A stretch of 64,000 nt of DNA from Delftia sp. PS-11 (lineage in GTDB: Bacteria; Pseudomonadota; Gammaproteobacteria; Burkholderiales; Burkholderiaceae_C): assembly GCF_029870285.1 (NCBI RefSeq), contig NZ_JACSYA010000005.1, forward strand, positions 177,677 through 241,676. The letters run 5' to 3'. Positions 27,536 to 38,152 of the stretch are shown here, one piece after another (position 1 is the first letter of the stretch; each line of letters opens with the position of its first letter). Made by a program: the position numbers and the translations under genes. The notes beneath the pieces are model-generated. The model saw nothing but the letters and a program-made list of their open reading frames with translations, was not told the DNA's origin and searched no databases.

Positions 27536-28831
27536 ATGAAAAAACTTCCCGCCCCTTTGCTCGCCAGGATTTCCTGGCGGCTGCTGCCCTTTTTGCTGCT
27601 CATGTACATCATGGCGTTCCTGGACCGGGCCAATGTGGGCTTTGCCAAGATCGCTTTCCAGGCCGATACCGGTATCAGCGATGCGGCCTTCGCCTTCGGC
27701 GCGGGCGTGTTCTTCGCCGGCTACGCGCTGCTGGAGGTGCCCAGCAACCTGATCATGCACCGCGTGGGCGCGCGCCTGTGGATGTGCCGCATCATGGTCA
27801 CCTGGGGCCTGGTGTCGGCGGCCATGATGTTCGCCCACAACGAAACCACCTTCTATGCGCTGCGCTTCCTGCTGGGCGTGGCCGAGGCAGGGTTCTTTCC
27901 CGGCGTCATCCTGTACCTGACCTACTGGTTTCCGGCCGCGCACCGCGCGCAGGCCATGGGCTTTTTCTACTTCGGCGCGCCGCTGGCCTTCATCTTCGGC
28001 AGCCCGCTGTCGGGCCTGCTGCTGGAGCTTGACGGCATGGGGGGCTGGCATGGCTGGCAGTGGCTGTTCGCAGTCGAGGGGCTGATGGCCGTGGCGGTCG
28101 GCATCTGGTCGTACTTCTACCTGGACAACCGTCCCGCCGACGCCGCCTGGCTCAGCCGCGATGACAAGGCGCTGCTGCAGGACATCCTCGATGGCGAGGA
28201 GCGCGCCAAGGGCGGCCATGGCCACAGCCTGCTGTCCGCCATGTGCCAGCCGCGCGTGCTCTATCTGGCGCTGGTCTATCTGCTGATCCAGGCCAGCGTC
28301 TATGGCGTGGTGTTCTACCTGCCCAGCCAGGTGGCGGGCCTGCTGGGCACCAGGGTGGGCCTGCAGGTGGGCGTGGTCTCGGCCATTCCCTGGCTGTGCG
28401 CGCTGCTGGCTGCCTGGTGGATTCCGGGGCAGGCCGAGCGCACGGGCAGGCCGCGCGGCATCGCCAGCCTGACCCTGGTGATGGCGGCGGTGGGCATGGC
28501 CGCTTCGGTGAGCTTTGCCAGCCCTTTGCTGGGCGTGGCTGCGCTGTGCCTGGCAGCCGCCGGCTTCATCGCCGTGCAGCCTGTGTTCTGGACTTTTCCG
28601 GCCAACACGCTGGCAGGCGCGGCGGCGGCGGGCGGCATCGCACTGATCAACTCCCTCGGCGCCGTGGGCGGCTTTGTGGCCCCCATTGCCAAGAACTGGG
28701 CCGAGGGCTTTTTCCACTCTCCGGCGGCAGGCCTGTACCTGCTGGCGGCCACCACGCTGCTGGCCGCTGCCCTGGTGCTGGGCGTGAGGGTGCGCATGGC
28801 ACCCGGGCCCCTGGCCCATGCCGCCGCCTGA
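27536..28831 (+). CDS. MFS transporter, anion:cation symporter (sugar-acid/phthalate) family
   Basis: A 431-residue, 12-helix transporter. It has the ACS-family N-terminus [23 protein letters not shown] and the segment [24 protein letters not shown] between helices 4 and 5. AAGGA lies upstream of the ATG at 27536. It is followed 29 bases later by L-rhamnonate dehydratase, so it most likely imports rhamnonate or a similar sugar acid. It replaces the usual sugar ABC importer in this locus. Confidence 0.88.
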   Translation: MKKLPAPLLARISWRLLPFLLLMYIMAFLDRANVGFAKIAFQADTGISDAAFAFGAGVFFAGYALLEVPSNLIMHRVGARLWMCRIMVTWGLVSAAMMFAHNETTFYALRFLLGVAEAGFFPGVILYLTYWFPAAHRAQAMGFFYFGAPLAFIFGSPLSGLLLELDGMGGWHGWQWLFAVEGLMAVAVGIWSYFYLDNRPADAAWLSRDDKALLQDILDGEERAKGGHGHSLLSAMCQPRVLYLALVYLLIQASVYGVVFYLPSQVAGLLGTRVGLQVGVVSAIPWLCALLAAWWIPGQAERTGRPRGIASLTLVMAAVGMAASVSFASPLLGVAALCLAAAGFIAVQPVFWTFPANTLAGAAAAGGIALINSLGAVGGFVAPIAKNWAEGFFHSPAAGLYLLAATTLLAAALVLGVRVRMAPGPLAHAAA

Positions 28832-28860
28832 ATTTTTTTGCACAAGGAACCAAGCATCCC

Positions 28861-30048
28861 ATGAGCTCCATCCCCACGATCAAGCATGTGCGCGCCTTCA
28901 CGCTCAAGGGCGGCGGCGCCGACTACCATGACCAGTCCGACGGCCACTGGATCGATGACCACATCGCCACGCCCATGTCCAAGTACCCTGCGTACCGGCA
29001 AAGCCGCCGCAGCTTCGGCATCAATGTGCTGGGCACGCTGGTGGTGGAGATCGAGGACAGCGCCGGTAACGTGGGCTTTGCCGTGACTACGGGCGGCGAG
29101 CCTGCCGCCTATATCGTGGAAAAGCATCTGGCGCGCTTTCTCGAAGGCGCGAAGGTCACCGACATCGAGCGCATCTGGGACCAGATGTACCTGTCCACGC
29201 TGTACTACGGACGCAAGGGCATCGTCATCAACACGATCTCGGGCGTGGACCTGGCGCTGTGGGATCTGCTGGGCAAGGTGCGCGGCGAGCCCGTGCACCA
29301 GCTGCTGGGCGGCGCCGTGCGCGATGAGCTGCAGTTCTACGCCACGGGCGCACGGCCCGATCTGGCGCAGAAGATGGGCTTCATCGGCGGCAAGATGCCC
29401 CTGCACCACGGGCCTGCCGAGGGCGAACAAGGGCTGCGCCGCAATCTGCAGGAGCTGGCCACCATGCGCGAGCGGGTGGGCCCGGATTTCTGGCTCATGC
29501 TCGACTGCTGGATGAGCCTGGACCTGAACTACGCCACGCGCCTGGCCCGGGGCGCGCACGAATACGGCCTCAAGTGGATCGAGGAAGCCCTGCCGCCCGA
29601 TGACTACTGGGGCTATGCGGCGCTGAAGAAAAACGTGCCCACGGGCATGCTGGTGACCACGGGCGAGCACGAGGCCACGCGCTGGGGCTTTCGCCAATTG
29701 CTGGAGATGGGCTGCTGCGACATCATTCAGCCAGACGTGGGCTGGTGCGGCGGCATCACCGAGCTGCTCAAGATCTCGGCCCTGGCCGATGCCCACCAGG
29801 CCCTGGTCATCCCCCACGGCTCCAGCGTCTACAGCTACCACTTCGTGGCCACGCGCCACAACAGCCCGTTTGCCGAGTTCCTGATGATGGCGCCGCAGGC
29901 CGACGAGGTCGTGCCCATGTTCCATCCGCAACTGCTGGGAGAGCCCGTGCCCGTCAACGGCCGTATGCGCATCTCGGCGCTGGACAAGCCGGGCTTTGGC
30001 GTGCAGCTCAATCCCGAATGCGCGCTGCACCGCCCCTACACGCACTGA
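28861..30048 (+). CDS. rhmD: L-rhamnonate dehydratase (enolase superfamily)
   Basis: A 395-residue member of the mandelate racemase/enolase superfamily that dehydrates L-rhamnonate to 2-keto-3-deoxy-L-rhamnonate. The sequence has RhmD-like features: [20 protein letters not shown], metal-ligand segments [24 protein letters not shown] and [11 protein letters not shown], and the C-terminal [13 protein letters not shown] with a candidate catalytic histidine. Length is close to the roughly 400 residues of RhmD. The next genes supply the aldolase and lactaldehyde dehydrogenase of the same route, which strongly supports the substrate. Confidence 0.9.
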   Translation: MSSIPTIKHVRAFTLKGGGADYHDQSDGHWIDDHIATPMSKYPAYRQSRRSFGINVLGTLVVEIEDSAGNVGFAVTTGGEPAAYIVEKHLARFLEGAKVTDIERIWDQMYLSTLYYGRKGIVINTISGVDLALWDLLGKVRGEPVHQLLGGAVRDELQFYATGARPDLAQKMGFIGGKMPLHHGPAEGEQGLRRNLQELATMRERVGPDFWLMLDCWMSLDLNYATRLARGAHEYGLKWIEEALPPDDYWGYAALKKNVPTGMLVTTGEHEATRWGFRQLLEMGCCDIIQPDVGWCGGITELLKISALADAHQALVIPHGSSVYSYHFVATRHNSPFAEFLMMAPQADEVVPMFHPQLLGEPVPVNGRMRISALDKPGFGVQLNPECALHRPYTH

Positions 30049-30058
30049 AGGAGTGTCC

Positions 30059-30859
30059 ATGCAACTGCCTGTCAATCCCTTCAAGGCCGCGCTGCGGCGC
30101 GCCGAACCGCTGTACGGCATCTGGGCCGGCTTTGCCACGCCCTACGCAGCCGAGATCATTGCCACCACGGGCTACGACTGGATGCTGGTCGATGGCGAGC
30201 ATGCGCCCAATACCGTGCCCTCGCTGCTGGGCCAGTTGCAGGCCGTGGCGCCCTATGCCACCCATCCCGTGGTACGGGCCGTGCAGGGCGACACGGTGCT
30301 CATCAAGCAATTGCTGGATGTGGGCGTGCAGACCCTGATGGTGCCCATGGTCGAGACGGCTGCCCAGGCCCGCGAACTGGTGCGCGCCATGCGCTACCCG
30401 CCCCACGGCGTGCGCGGCGTGGGCGGCGGCCTGACGCGGGCCACACGCTGGGATGCCGTGCCCGACTACATCCGCACGGCGCATGAAGAGCTGTGCCTGA
30501 TCGTGCAGATCGAGTCGCGCCTGGGCGTGGACAACGCCGCCGAAATCGCCGCCACCGATGGCGTGGATGCCGTCTTCATCGGCCCGGCCGATCTGTCCAC
30601 GGGCATGGGCCATGCGGGCGATGCCAGCCAGGGCGAGGTGCAGGACGCCATACGCCGCACCATCGAGGCCGTGCGCGCCCAGGGCAAGGCCTGCGGCATC
30701 CTCGCGCCGCGCGAGGAGGATGCGCGCCGCTACGCCGCATGGGGCTGCAGCTTCATTGCCGTGGGCATCGACATCAGCCTGCTGCGCCAGGCTGCGCTGG
30801 CCAACCTGGCGCGCTACCGCGCCACGGGCCAGGCCGCTTCAGCATCCCGCACCTACTGA
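30059..30859 (+). CDS. rhmA: 2-keto-3-deoxy-L-rhamnonate aldolase (HpcH/HpaI family)
   Basis: A 266-residue class II aldolase. It carries the family segments YDWMLVDGEHAPN, LMVPMVETAAQAR, metal-binding IVQIES (glutamate) and FIGPADLSTGMG (aspartate). It would split 2-keto-3-deoxy-L-rhamnonate into pyruvate and L-lactaldehyde. AAGGAG (30048-30053) overlaps the end of rhmD, so coupled translation is likely. By sequence alone it could be a 4-hydroxy-2-oxoheptanedioate aldolase (HpaI); the rhmD and aldA neighbours favour RhmA. Confidence 0.88.
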   Translation: MQLPVNPFKAALRRAEPLYGIWAGFATPYAAEIIATTGYDWMLVDGEHAPNTVPSLLGQLQAVAPYATHPVVRAVQGDTVLIKQLLDVGVQTLMVPMVETAAQARELVRAMRYPPHGVRGVGGGLTRATRWDAVPDYIRTAHEELCLIVQIESRLGVDNAAEIAATDGVDAVFIGPADLSTGMGHAGDASQGEVQDAIRRTIEAVRAQGKACGILAPREEDARRYAAWGCSFIAVGIDISLLRQAALANLARYRATGQAASASRTY

Positions 30860-30875
30860 CCCCAAGGAGGACTCC

Positions 30876-32318
30876 ATGGCATCCCTTCCCGTGCTGCGCA
30901 ACTTCATCGCCGGCGCTTTTGCCGGCAGCGACGATTTCCATGACGTGACCAACCCCGCCACGGGCGCGGTGCTGGCGCGCTCGCCCCTGTCCACCCCGGC
31001 CGATGTGGATCGGGCCCTTGCCGCTGCGCGCGGCGCCCGCAAGGACTGGGCGCGCCGCCCTGCCGTGGAGCGCGCGCAGTACCTGCGCCGCATCGCGGCC
31101 CGCATCCGCGACAACGCCGCAGCCATCGCGCGCACCATCACAGAGGAACAGGGCAAGGTGCTGGGCCTGGCCGAGGTCGAGGTGAACTTCACCGCCGACT
31201 ATCTCGACTACATGGCCGAATGGGCGCGCCGCATCGAAGGCGAGGTCATCACCAGCGACCGGGCGGGCGAGCAGATCTTCATGCTGCGCAAGCCCCTGGG
31301 CGTGGTCGCTGGCATCCTGCCGTGGAACTTTCCCTTCTTCCTCATTGCGCGCAAGATGGCTCCGGCCCTGCTCACGGGCAACACCATCGTCATCAAACCC
31401 AGCGAGGAGACGCCCATCAACTGCCACGCCTTCACCGAACTGCTGGCCCAGTGCGAGCTGCCGCCCGGCGTGTTCAACGTGGTCTACGGCCAGGGCGGCA
31501 CGGGGGCGGCGCTGGCCGGCCATGCGGGCGTGGACATGGTCAGCTTCACGGGCAGCGTGGCCACGGGCGAGCGCATTGCCGCCGCCGCCGCGCCCCATAT
31601 CACCAAGCTCAACCTGGAGCTGGGCGGCAAGGCGCCAGCCATCGTGCTGGCCGATGCCGATCTGGACCTGGCTGTGCGTGCCATCCGCGATTCGCGCATC
31701 ATCAATACCGGCCAGGTCTGCAACTGCGCCGAGCGCGTCTACGTGCAGCGCCAGGTGGCCGACGAGTTCACGGCCCGCATCGCCCATGCCATGGCCGCCA
31801 CGCGCTATGGCGATCCCATCGCCCGGCCCGATGCGGAAATGGGACCGCTGATCAACCGCAAAGCGCTGGACAGCGTGCAGGCCAAGGTGCGCCAGGCCAT
31901 CGCCGATGGCGCGCAGCTGGTCACGGGCGGGCAGGTGGCCGAGGCGGCAGAGCTGGGTGCGGGCTTTCACTTCCAGCCCACAGTGCTGGCCGGCTGCAGC
32001 GCCGGCATGGAGATCATGCGCAAGGAGATCTTCGGCCCTGTGCTGCCCATTCAGGTGGTCGAAGATCTGGACGAGGCCATTGCCCTGGCCAACGACTGCG
32101 AGTATGGCCTGACGTCGTCGCTCTATACACGCGACCTGTCCAAGGCCATGCAGGCCATGCGCGAGCTCGATTTCGGCGAAACCTATATCAACCGCGAGAA
32201 CTTCGAGGCCATGCAGGGCTTTCACGCGGGCGTGCGCAAGTCGGGCGTGGGCGGCGCCGATGGCAAGCATGGGCTGTACGAGTACACGCACACACAGGTG
32301 GTGTATCTGCAGGGGTGA
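30876..32318 (+). CDS. aldA: Lactaldehyde dehydrogenase (AldA type)
   Basis: A 480-residue NAD-dependent aldehyde dehydrogenase, close in length to E. coli AldA (479). Catalytic C282 lies in NTGQVCNCAERV and E248 in LNLELGGKAP. The C-terminus FEAMQGFHAGVRKSGVGGAD followed by GKHGLYEYTHTQVVYLQ is distinctive for AldA. It oxidises L-lactaldehyde from the RhmA step to L-lactate. AAGGAGG lies just before the start, 16 bases after rhmA. It is the last gene of the rhamnonate operon and converges on a MarR gene six bases away. Confidence 0.92.
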   Translation: MASLPVLRNFIAGAFAGSDDFHDVTNPATGAVLARSPLSTPADVDRALAAARGARKDWARRPAVERAQYLRRIAARIRDNAAAIARTITEEQGKVLGLAEVEVNFTADYLDYMAEWARRIEGEVITSDRAGEQIFMLRKPLGVVAGILPWNFPFFLIARKMAPALLTGNTIVIKPSEETPINCHAFTELLAQCELPPGVFNVVYGQGGTGAALAGHAGVDMVSFTGSVATGERIAAAAAPHITKLNLELGGKAPAIVLADADLDLAVRAIRDSRIINTGQVCNCAERVYVQRQVADEFTARIAHAMAATRYGDPIARPDAEMGPLINRKALDSVQAKVRQAIADGAQLVTGGQVAEAAELGAGFHFQPTVLAGCSAGMEIMRKEIFGPVLPIQVVEDLDEAIALANDCEYGLTSSLYTRDLSKAMQAMRELDFGETYINRENFEAMQGFHAGVRKSGVGGADGKHGLYEYTHTQVVYLQG

Positions 32319-32324
32319 TCTGCT

Positions 32325-32840
32325 TCAGGGAGGCGCCTGCCGTTTGCGGTTGCGCGGCGCCTTGGGCGGCGGGCTGCTGGCGTCCATGGCACGCGCCCGT
32401 TCGCGGATACGGGTGAAGGCGCGTGCCATGGCCTGCAGCTCATCTTCGGGCACGGCGTCCATGAGTTCGCGGTTGATGGCCTGCACCTGGGGGAACAGCT
32501 CGGCATGCAGGGCACGGCCCGTGTCGCTCAGGCGCAGCAGCGCGCGGCGCGCATCGCCTGCCTGGCTTTCGCGCCGCACCAGGCCCTTGGCCAGCAGGGC
32601 CGTGATGGTGCGCGAGGTGCGCGTGCGGTCCAGCTGGGCCTGCTCGGCCAGTTGCGAGGGCTGAAGCTGCCCGGCCTCGGCCAGCAGGCCCAGCATGCGC
32701 CACTCGCGCCGCGTGATGCCGTAGCGGCCCTCGCACAGACGCACCACGCGGCTTCCGGCCGCAGCCTGCAGGCGTGCCAGGTGGTAGAGAAAAAGATCGT
32801 CTAGCACGGCGGGGTTGCGCCAGCGCAGGCTGTCGGTCAT
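32325..32840 (-). CDS. MarR-family transcriptional regulator
   Basis: A 171-residue MarR regulator with the winged HTH at about residues 35-110 (YGITRREWRMLGLLAEAGQL, LDRTRTSRTITALLAKGLVRRE) and the wing DARRALLRLSDTG. It begins at MTDSLRWRNP; a longer upstream reading is rich in unlikely residues. The C-terminus is basic and proline-rich (PPPKAPRNRKRQ). It is divergent from a Bug receptor and sulfatase and may regulate them in response to the same compound. Confidence 0.86.
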   Translation of the reverse strand: MTDSLRWRNPAVLDDLFLYHLARLQAAAGSRVVRLCEGRYGITRREWRMLGLLAEAGQLQPSQLAEQAQLDRTRTSRTITALLAKGLVRRESQAGDARRALLRLSDTGRALHAELFPQVQAINRELMDAVPEDELQAMARAFTRIRERARAMDASSPPPKAPRNRKRQAPP

Positions 32841-32935
32841 GGGGCAGGATGCGGGTTTATGCCGGTGATGATGGATTAGATGCATTGTCGGCTGCCTGGG
32901 TACAGTGGCTGCAGAACCACCATCAGGAGACATGC

Positions 32936-33916
32936 ATGACCCGTCCCCCCCATAGAGCTTGGATGCGCGCTGCTGTGGCCTTGGCTGCGGCGGTTCTGTG
33001 CGCCGCGCCCGCCCAGGCCCAGGAGTGGCCCAAGGCCAGGCCCATCCGCATTGTCGTGCCCAATCCACCGGCCGGCCCCTCCGACATCTCGCTGCGCCCC
33101 GTGGCTGCGGCCATGCAGGCGGCGCTGGGCCAGGCCGTGGTGGTGGACAACAGGCCTGGCGCCAACGGCAACATCGGCGCGGCCGAGGTCGCGCGCTCCG
33201 CGCCCGATGGCTACACCTGGCTGTGGACCATGGATGCGGTGCTCACCGTCAACCCCCATGTCTACAGGAGCCTGGGCTACAAGGCCGATGCGCTGGAGCC
33301 GCTGGTCGTGGCCGCGCGCTTTTCGCAGACCCTGGTCTGCGGCCCGGCCACGGGCCTGAAGACGGTCCGGGACATGATCGCTGCCAGCAAAACGCGCGAG
33401 TTGACCTATGCCTCGGGCGGCGCAGGCTCGCCGGGCCATCTGGTCATGGAGTCGCTGCTGGCCACCGCTGGCGCGAAAATGGTCCATGTGCCCTACAAGG
33501 GGCCCGCGCCCGCCATGCAGGACCTGCTGGGCGGCCAGGTGGACTGCGGCTTTCTGGCCGGTCCCACGGTCCTGCCCCAGGTGCAAGGCGGCAAGCTGCT
33601 GGCCCTGGCCACCTCCGGCAAGACGCGCTCGGCGCTGGCGCCCGAGCTGCCGACGATTGCCGAGTCGGGCTTTCCCGAGTTCGATGGCACGTTCTCGATC
33701 CTGCTGGCCGCGCCCAGGGGCGTGCCGGCCGCCGTGCAGCAGCGCTTCATCGAGGCCATGAACGAGGCCATCCGCGCGCCCGCGCAAAAAGAGCGCGCCA
33801 GGGCCCAGGATATCGAGATGGTGGGCTCCACCGTGGCCGAGGCCCAGGCCCGCACCAGAGCCCTGTCCGCCCAGTGGGGCGCCCTGGTGCGCAAAATCCA
33901 GCTCACGAGCGACTGA
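32936..33916 (+). CDS. Bug-family (TctC) periplasmic solute-binding receptor
   Basis: A 326-residue receptor with a signal peptide ending AVLCAAPAQAQEW (about residue 28), then PIRIVVPNPPAGPSDISLRP, NRPGANGNIGAAEVARSAPD and MVHVPYKGPAPAMQDLLGGQ, all typical of Bug proteins. AGGAGA precedes the ATG. No membrane subunits lie nearby. It is followed by a sulfatase 92 bases later and divergent from a MarR gene, so it could bind a sulfate ester or its product. The ligand is a guess from context. Confidence 0.9.
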   Translation: MTRPPHRAWMRAAVALAAAVLCAAPAQAQEWPKARPIRIVVPNPPAGPSDISLRPVAAAMQAALGQAVVVDNRPGANGNIGAAEVARSAPDGYTWLWTMDAVLTVNPHVYRSLGYKADALEPLVVAARFSQTLVCGPATGLKTVRDMIAASKTRELTYASGGAGSPGHLVMESLLATAGAKMVHVPYKGPAPAMQDLLGGQVDCGFLAGPTVLPQVQGGKLLALATSGKTRSALAPELPTIAESGFPEFDGTFSILLAAPRGVPAAVQQRFIEAMNEAIRAPAQKERARAQDIEMVGSTVAEAQARTRALSAQWGALVRKIQLTSD

Positions 33917-34008
33917 ACCCGCGCGCAGGGCCCGCCGTTTTGGCGATACTGCGCGACCGTTGCATCCCGTTTTCATTGTTCAACGCATTCACCTGCTTGC
34001 CGGCATCC

Positions 34009-35337
34009 ATGGCTTCCCAACGCCCCAATCTCATCTTCATCCTTGCCGATGACCTCGGCTATGCCGACCTCGGCTGCACGGGCGCGCGCGATGCGCACAA
34101 CCGCGCCACCGACGTCTCGCCGCGCCTGGATGCCATGGCCGCCCAGGGCATGCGCCTGACGCGCGGCTATTCCAACTCGGCCGTGTGCTCGCCCACGCGC
34201 TTTGCCCTGGCCACGGGCCGCTGGCAGTACCGCCTGCGCGGCGCCGCCGAGGAACCCATTGCCAGCGTGCATGGCGACAAGGTGCTGGGCCTGCCGCCCG
34301 GCCATCCCACGGTGGCCTCGCTGCTGCGTGACGCCGGCTATGCCACTGCCCTGGTCGGCAAGTGGCACCTGGGCTACCCGCCGCACTTCGGCCCGCGCCT
34401 GTCGGGCTACGAGGAGTTCTACGGCTTCCATGCGGGCGGTGCCGACTATTTCGCGCACTGCGACCCGCGCGGACGGCCCGACTTCTGGATCAACGAGCAG
34501 CCGCACGAGGAAGAGGGCTATCTGACCGACCTGCTCAGCCGCCGTGCCGTGGACTTCGTCGAGCGCCAGACCGCTGACAAGCCCTTTTACCTGTCCCTGC
34601 ACTACAGCGCGCCGCACTGGCCCTGGCTGACGCGCGACGACCTGCAGGAGTCGCAGCGCATCGGCGGCTTTGGCAAGCACACCGACGGCGGCACCCTCGA
34701 AACCTACCAGCGCATGATCCACCACATGGACGAAGGCATCGGCTGGGTGCTGGATGCGCTGGAGAAAAAAGGCATGGCCGAGAACACGCTCATCGTCTTC
34801 ACCAGCGACAACGGCGGCGAGCGCTTCTCCAACAACTGGCCCTTCATCGGCCAGAAGATGGACCTGCTCGAAGGCGGCATCCGCGTGCCCCTGCTGGCAC
34901 GCTGGCCCGCGCGCATCGCGCCCGGTGCCGTCAGCAGCACGCCCAACCTGACCATGGACTGGTCAGCCACCTTCCTGGATGCCGCCGGCGTGCCCGCCCA
35001 TGCCGACTACCCGCTCGATGGCGTCAGCCTGCTGCCGCTGCTGGAGGACGGCACCTGGAATCCCGAGCGCGACCTGTGCTGGCGCATGAAGCACCGTGGC
35101 CAGCGCGCCCTGGTGCGCGGCGACTGGAAGTACCTGCAGGTGGAAGGCGTGGAGTACCTGTTCAACGTGGTGCAGGACCCGCGCGAGCGCGCCAATCTGC
35201 GCGAGCGCGAGCCGCAGCGGCTGGCCGAGCTGCGCCAGGCCTGGCAGGAATGGGACGCATCGCTGCCGCCCATCCCCGAAGAAGCCAGGGTTTCGCTGGT
35301 CTTCACGCGCCAGGACCTGCCGGCCGCGACGTTCTGA
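34009..35337 (+). CDS. Arylsulfatase-like enzyme (type I sulfatase)
   Basis: A 442-residue formylglycine-dependent sulfatase. It has the metal-binding N-terminus PNLIFILADDLGYADLG (D14-D15), the signature C60-S-P-T-R64 whose cysteine is converted to formylglycine, KWHLG with catalytic lysine and histidine, HYSAPHWPW, and TSDNGGER with the metal-binding Asp-Asn pair. No signal peptide is visible, although many sulfatases are exported; a cytoplasmic role, or an undetected leader, has to be considered. A separate formylglycine-generating enzyme is not in this window. It sits behind a Bug receptor and ends at a strong terminator. The natural sulfate ester is unknown. Confidence 0.88.
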   Translation: MASQRPNLIFILADDLGYADLGCTGARDAHNRATDVSPRLDAMAAQGMRLTRGYSNSAVCSPTRFALATGRWQYRLRGAAEEPIASVHGDKVLGLPPGHPTVASLLRDAGYATALVGKWHLGYPPHFGPRLSGYEEFYGFHAGGADYFAHCDPRGRPDFWINEQPHEEEGYLTDLLSRRAVDFVERQTADKPFYLSLHYSAPHWPWLTRDDLQESQRIGGFGKHTDGGTLETYQRMIHHMDEGIGWVLDALEKKGMAENTLIVFTSDNGGERFSNNWPFIGQKMDLLEGGIRVPLLARWPARIAPGAVSSTPNLTMDWSATFLDAAGVPAHADYPLDGVSLLPLLEDGTWNPERDLCWRMKHRGQRALVRGDWKYLQVEGVEYLFNVVQDPRERANLREREPQRLAELRQAWQEWDASLPPIPEEARVSLVFTRQDLPAATF

Positions 35338-35365
35338 ACCCCCTCGCCCATGCCCTGATAAAGAG

Positions 35366-35395
35366 CCCGCACCGGGAAACCGGTGCGGGTTTTTC
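35366..35395 (+). terminator. Rho-independent terminator after the sulfatase gene
   Basis: A perfect 10-base stem, CCCGCACCGG (35366-35375) and CCGGTGCGGG (35380-35389), with a GAAA tetraloop is followed by TTTTTC. It lies 29 bases after the sulfatase stop and insulates the nitrogen-regulated operon downstream. Confidence 0.93.
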
Positions 35396-35415
35396 TGTAC
35401 CTGTTGTTTCATATT

Positions 35416-35432
35416 TGCACCAAAATAGTGCA
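35416..35432. promoter_or_regulatory. NtrC-type enhancer box 1
   Basis: TGCAC, seven bases, GTGCA (TGCACCAAAATAGTGCA) matches the NtrC consensus TGCACYN5GGTGCA at nearly every position. It lies about 135 bases upstream of the sigma-54 promoter at 35566, a usual enhancer distance. Confidence 0.8.
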
Positions 35433-35487
35433 AATCAGGGCAAATGCTGGGGTGTCGCAAACGTTCACCGCATCGGTGCAGATTTTT

Positions 35488-35504
35488 TGCACAAGGCCGG
35501 TGCA
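35488..35504. promoter_or_regulatory. NtrC-type enhancer box 2
   Basis: TGCAC, seven bases, GTGCA (TGCACAAGGCCGGTGCA) is a second exact-arm NtrC box, 72 bases downstream of the first, about seven helical turns away. Paired sites allow NtrC oligomers to contact sigma-54 RNA polymerase at 35566. Confidence 0.8.
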
Positions 35505-35565
35505 CTGTGGGATGCTGCAGTGCCGCATTGGTGAGTCAGAGGGCATGGATGGGTGCCACGAAAGC

Positions 35566-35582
35566 TGGCACGGTCCGTGCTT
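35566..35582 (+). promoter_or_regulatory. Sigma-54 promoter of torF-glnK-amtB
   Basis: TGGCACGGTCCGTGCTT has the invariant GG (35567-35568) and GC (35579-35580) separated by exactly ten bases, the sigma-54 -24/-12 pattern. The start site should fall near 35592, about 30 bases before the torF ATG. With two upstream NtrC boxes this predicts induction under nitrogen limitation. Confidence 0.85.
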
Positions 35583-35621
35583 GATGACGGTATCACGAAA
35601 TTTTTCAAACCGGAGGATCCC

Positions 35622-36715
<1,094 letters not shown>

Positions 36716-36746
36716 GTTTCAACCCCCTGTATCCCGAAAGACTGCC

Positions 36747-38123
36747 ATGACCAAACGACTTCTTTCCATGGGCCTGGGGCTGGGCCTGCTGGCCGCAGGC
36801 GCCGCAGCCCTGGCACAGGAGCCCGCTGCTGCTGCCGCTGTGGCCGATGCCGCCGCCGCTGCAGCCCCTGCCGCTGCGCCTGCTGCCGCCGAGGCACCGG
36901 CGCCGGTGCTCAATGCCGGCGACACGGCCTGGATGCTGACCTCGACCATGCTCGTGATCCTGATGGTGATCCCGGGCCTGGCGCTGTTCTACGGCGGCCT
37001 GGTGCGCACCAAGAACATGCTGTCCGTGCTCTGCCAGGTCTTCGTGTCCTTTGCGCTGATCACGCTGCTGTGGGCCGTCTATGGCTACTCGCTGGCCTTC
37101 GCCGGCGAAGGCAGTTTCTTCGGCGGCTTCGACAAGCTCTTCCTCAAGGGCATTGCGCCCGATACGCTGTCGGCCACCCTGCCGACCATTCCCGAATACG
37201 TGTTCGTGGCCTTCCAGTCCACGTTCGCAGCCATCACCGTGGCCCTGATCGTCGGCGCCTTTGCCGAACGCATCAAGTTCTCGGCCGTGATCCTGTTCGC
37301 TGTGCTGTGGTTCACCTTCAGCTACATCCCCATGGCCCACATGGTCTGGGGCGGCGGCATCCTGGGCAAGGACGGCGCGCTGGACTTCGCCGGCGGCACC
37401 GTGGTGCACATCAATGCCGGTATCGCCGGTCTGGTGGGCTCCTACATGGTGGGCAAGCGCATCGGCTTCGGCAAGGAAGCACTGCCTCCGCACAGCCTGA
37501 CACTGACCATGGTGGGCGCTTCGCTGCTGTGGGTGGGCTGGTTCGGCTTCAACGCCGGCTCCGCAGGCGCCGCCAACGGCATTGCTGGCCTGTCCTTTGT
37601 CAACACCATCGTTGCCACAGGCGCTGCCACTGTCTCCTGGCTGGCTGCCGAGGCCCTGCACCGCGGCAAGGCCTCGATGCTGGGCGCTGCCTCTGGCGCC
37701 GTGGGCGGTCTGGTGGTCATCACCCCCGCTGCCGGTTTCGTCGGTCCCATGGGCGCCATCGTCATGGGCCTGATCGCCGGCCCGGTCTGCCTGTGGGGCG
37801 TGTCCGGCCTCAAGAAGCTGCTCAAGGTCGATGACGTCTGCGACGTGTTCGGCGTGCACGGCGTGGGCGGCATCCTGGGTGCCATCCTGACCGGCGTGTT
37901 CTGCTCCTCCAGCCTGGGCGGTATCGAGCCTGCTGACTTCAGCATGGGCCATCAGGTCTGGGTGCAGGTCAAGAGCGTGCTGCTGACCGTCGCCTGGTCT
38001 GGCGTGGTGGCTGCCATCTCCTACAAGGTCTGCGATCTGGTGGTTGGCCTGCGCGTCAGCGAAGAGTCCGAGCGCCAGGGCCTGGACATCACCACGCACG
38101 GCGAGGTGGCTTACTACCGTTGA
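36747..38123 (+). CDS. amtB: Ammonium transporter
   Basis: A 458-residue Amt/Rh-type channel for ammonium uptake, with a signal peptide (MTKRLLSMGLGLGLLAAGAA, to about residue 24), a flexible alanine/proline-rich stretch to residue 54, and eleven membrane helices. The pore histidine pair is visible as VVHINAG and GVHGVGG, and the pore segment FYGGLVRTKN is typical. The short C-terminus (SEESERQGLDITTHGEVAYYR) contacts GlnK. The long alanine-rich periplasmic stretch is a lineage feature of proteobacterial Amts. It ends the NtrC-controlled operon at a strong terminator. Confidence 0.96.
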   Translation: MTKRLLSMGLGLGLLAAGAAALAQEPAAAAAVADAAAAAAPAAAPAAAEAPAPVLNAGDTAWMLTSTMLVILMVIPGLALFYGGLVRTKNMLSVLCQVFVSFALITLLWAVYGYSLAFAGEGSFFGGFDKLFLKGIAPDTLSATLPTIPEYVFVAFQSTFAAITVALIVGAFAERIKFSAVILFAVLWFTFSYIPMAHMVWGGGILGKDGALDFAGGTVVHINAGIAGLVGSYMVGKRIGFGKEALPPHSLTLTMVGASLLWVGWFGFNAGSAGAANGIAGLSFVNTIVATGAATVSWLAAEALHRGKASMLGAASGAVGGLVVITPAAGFVGPMGAIVMGLIAGPVCLWGVSGLKKLLKVDDVCDVFGVHGVGGILGAILTGVFCSSSLGGIEPADFSMGHQVWVQVKSVLLTVAWSGVVAAISYKVCDLVVGLRVSEESERQGLDITTHGEVAYYR

Positions 38124-38152
38124 GCACGGTTTCAGGGATTTCATTGCGGATT

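Noticed and set aside
35553..35621. A longer start for the TorF protein beginning MPRKLARSV
   Set aside because: It would begin before the predicted transcription start near 35592 and hide the signal peptide that starts at 35622.
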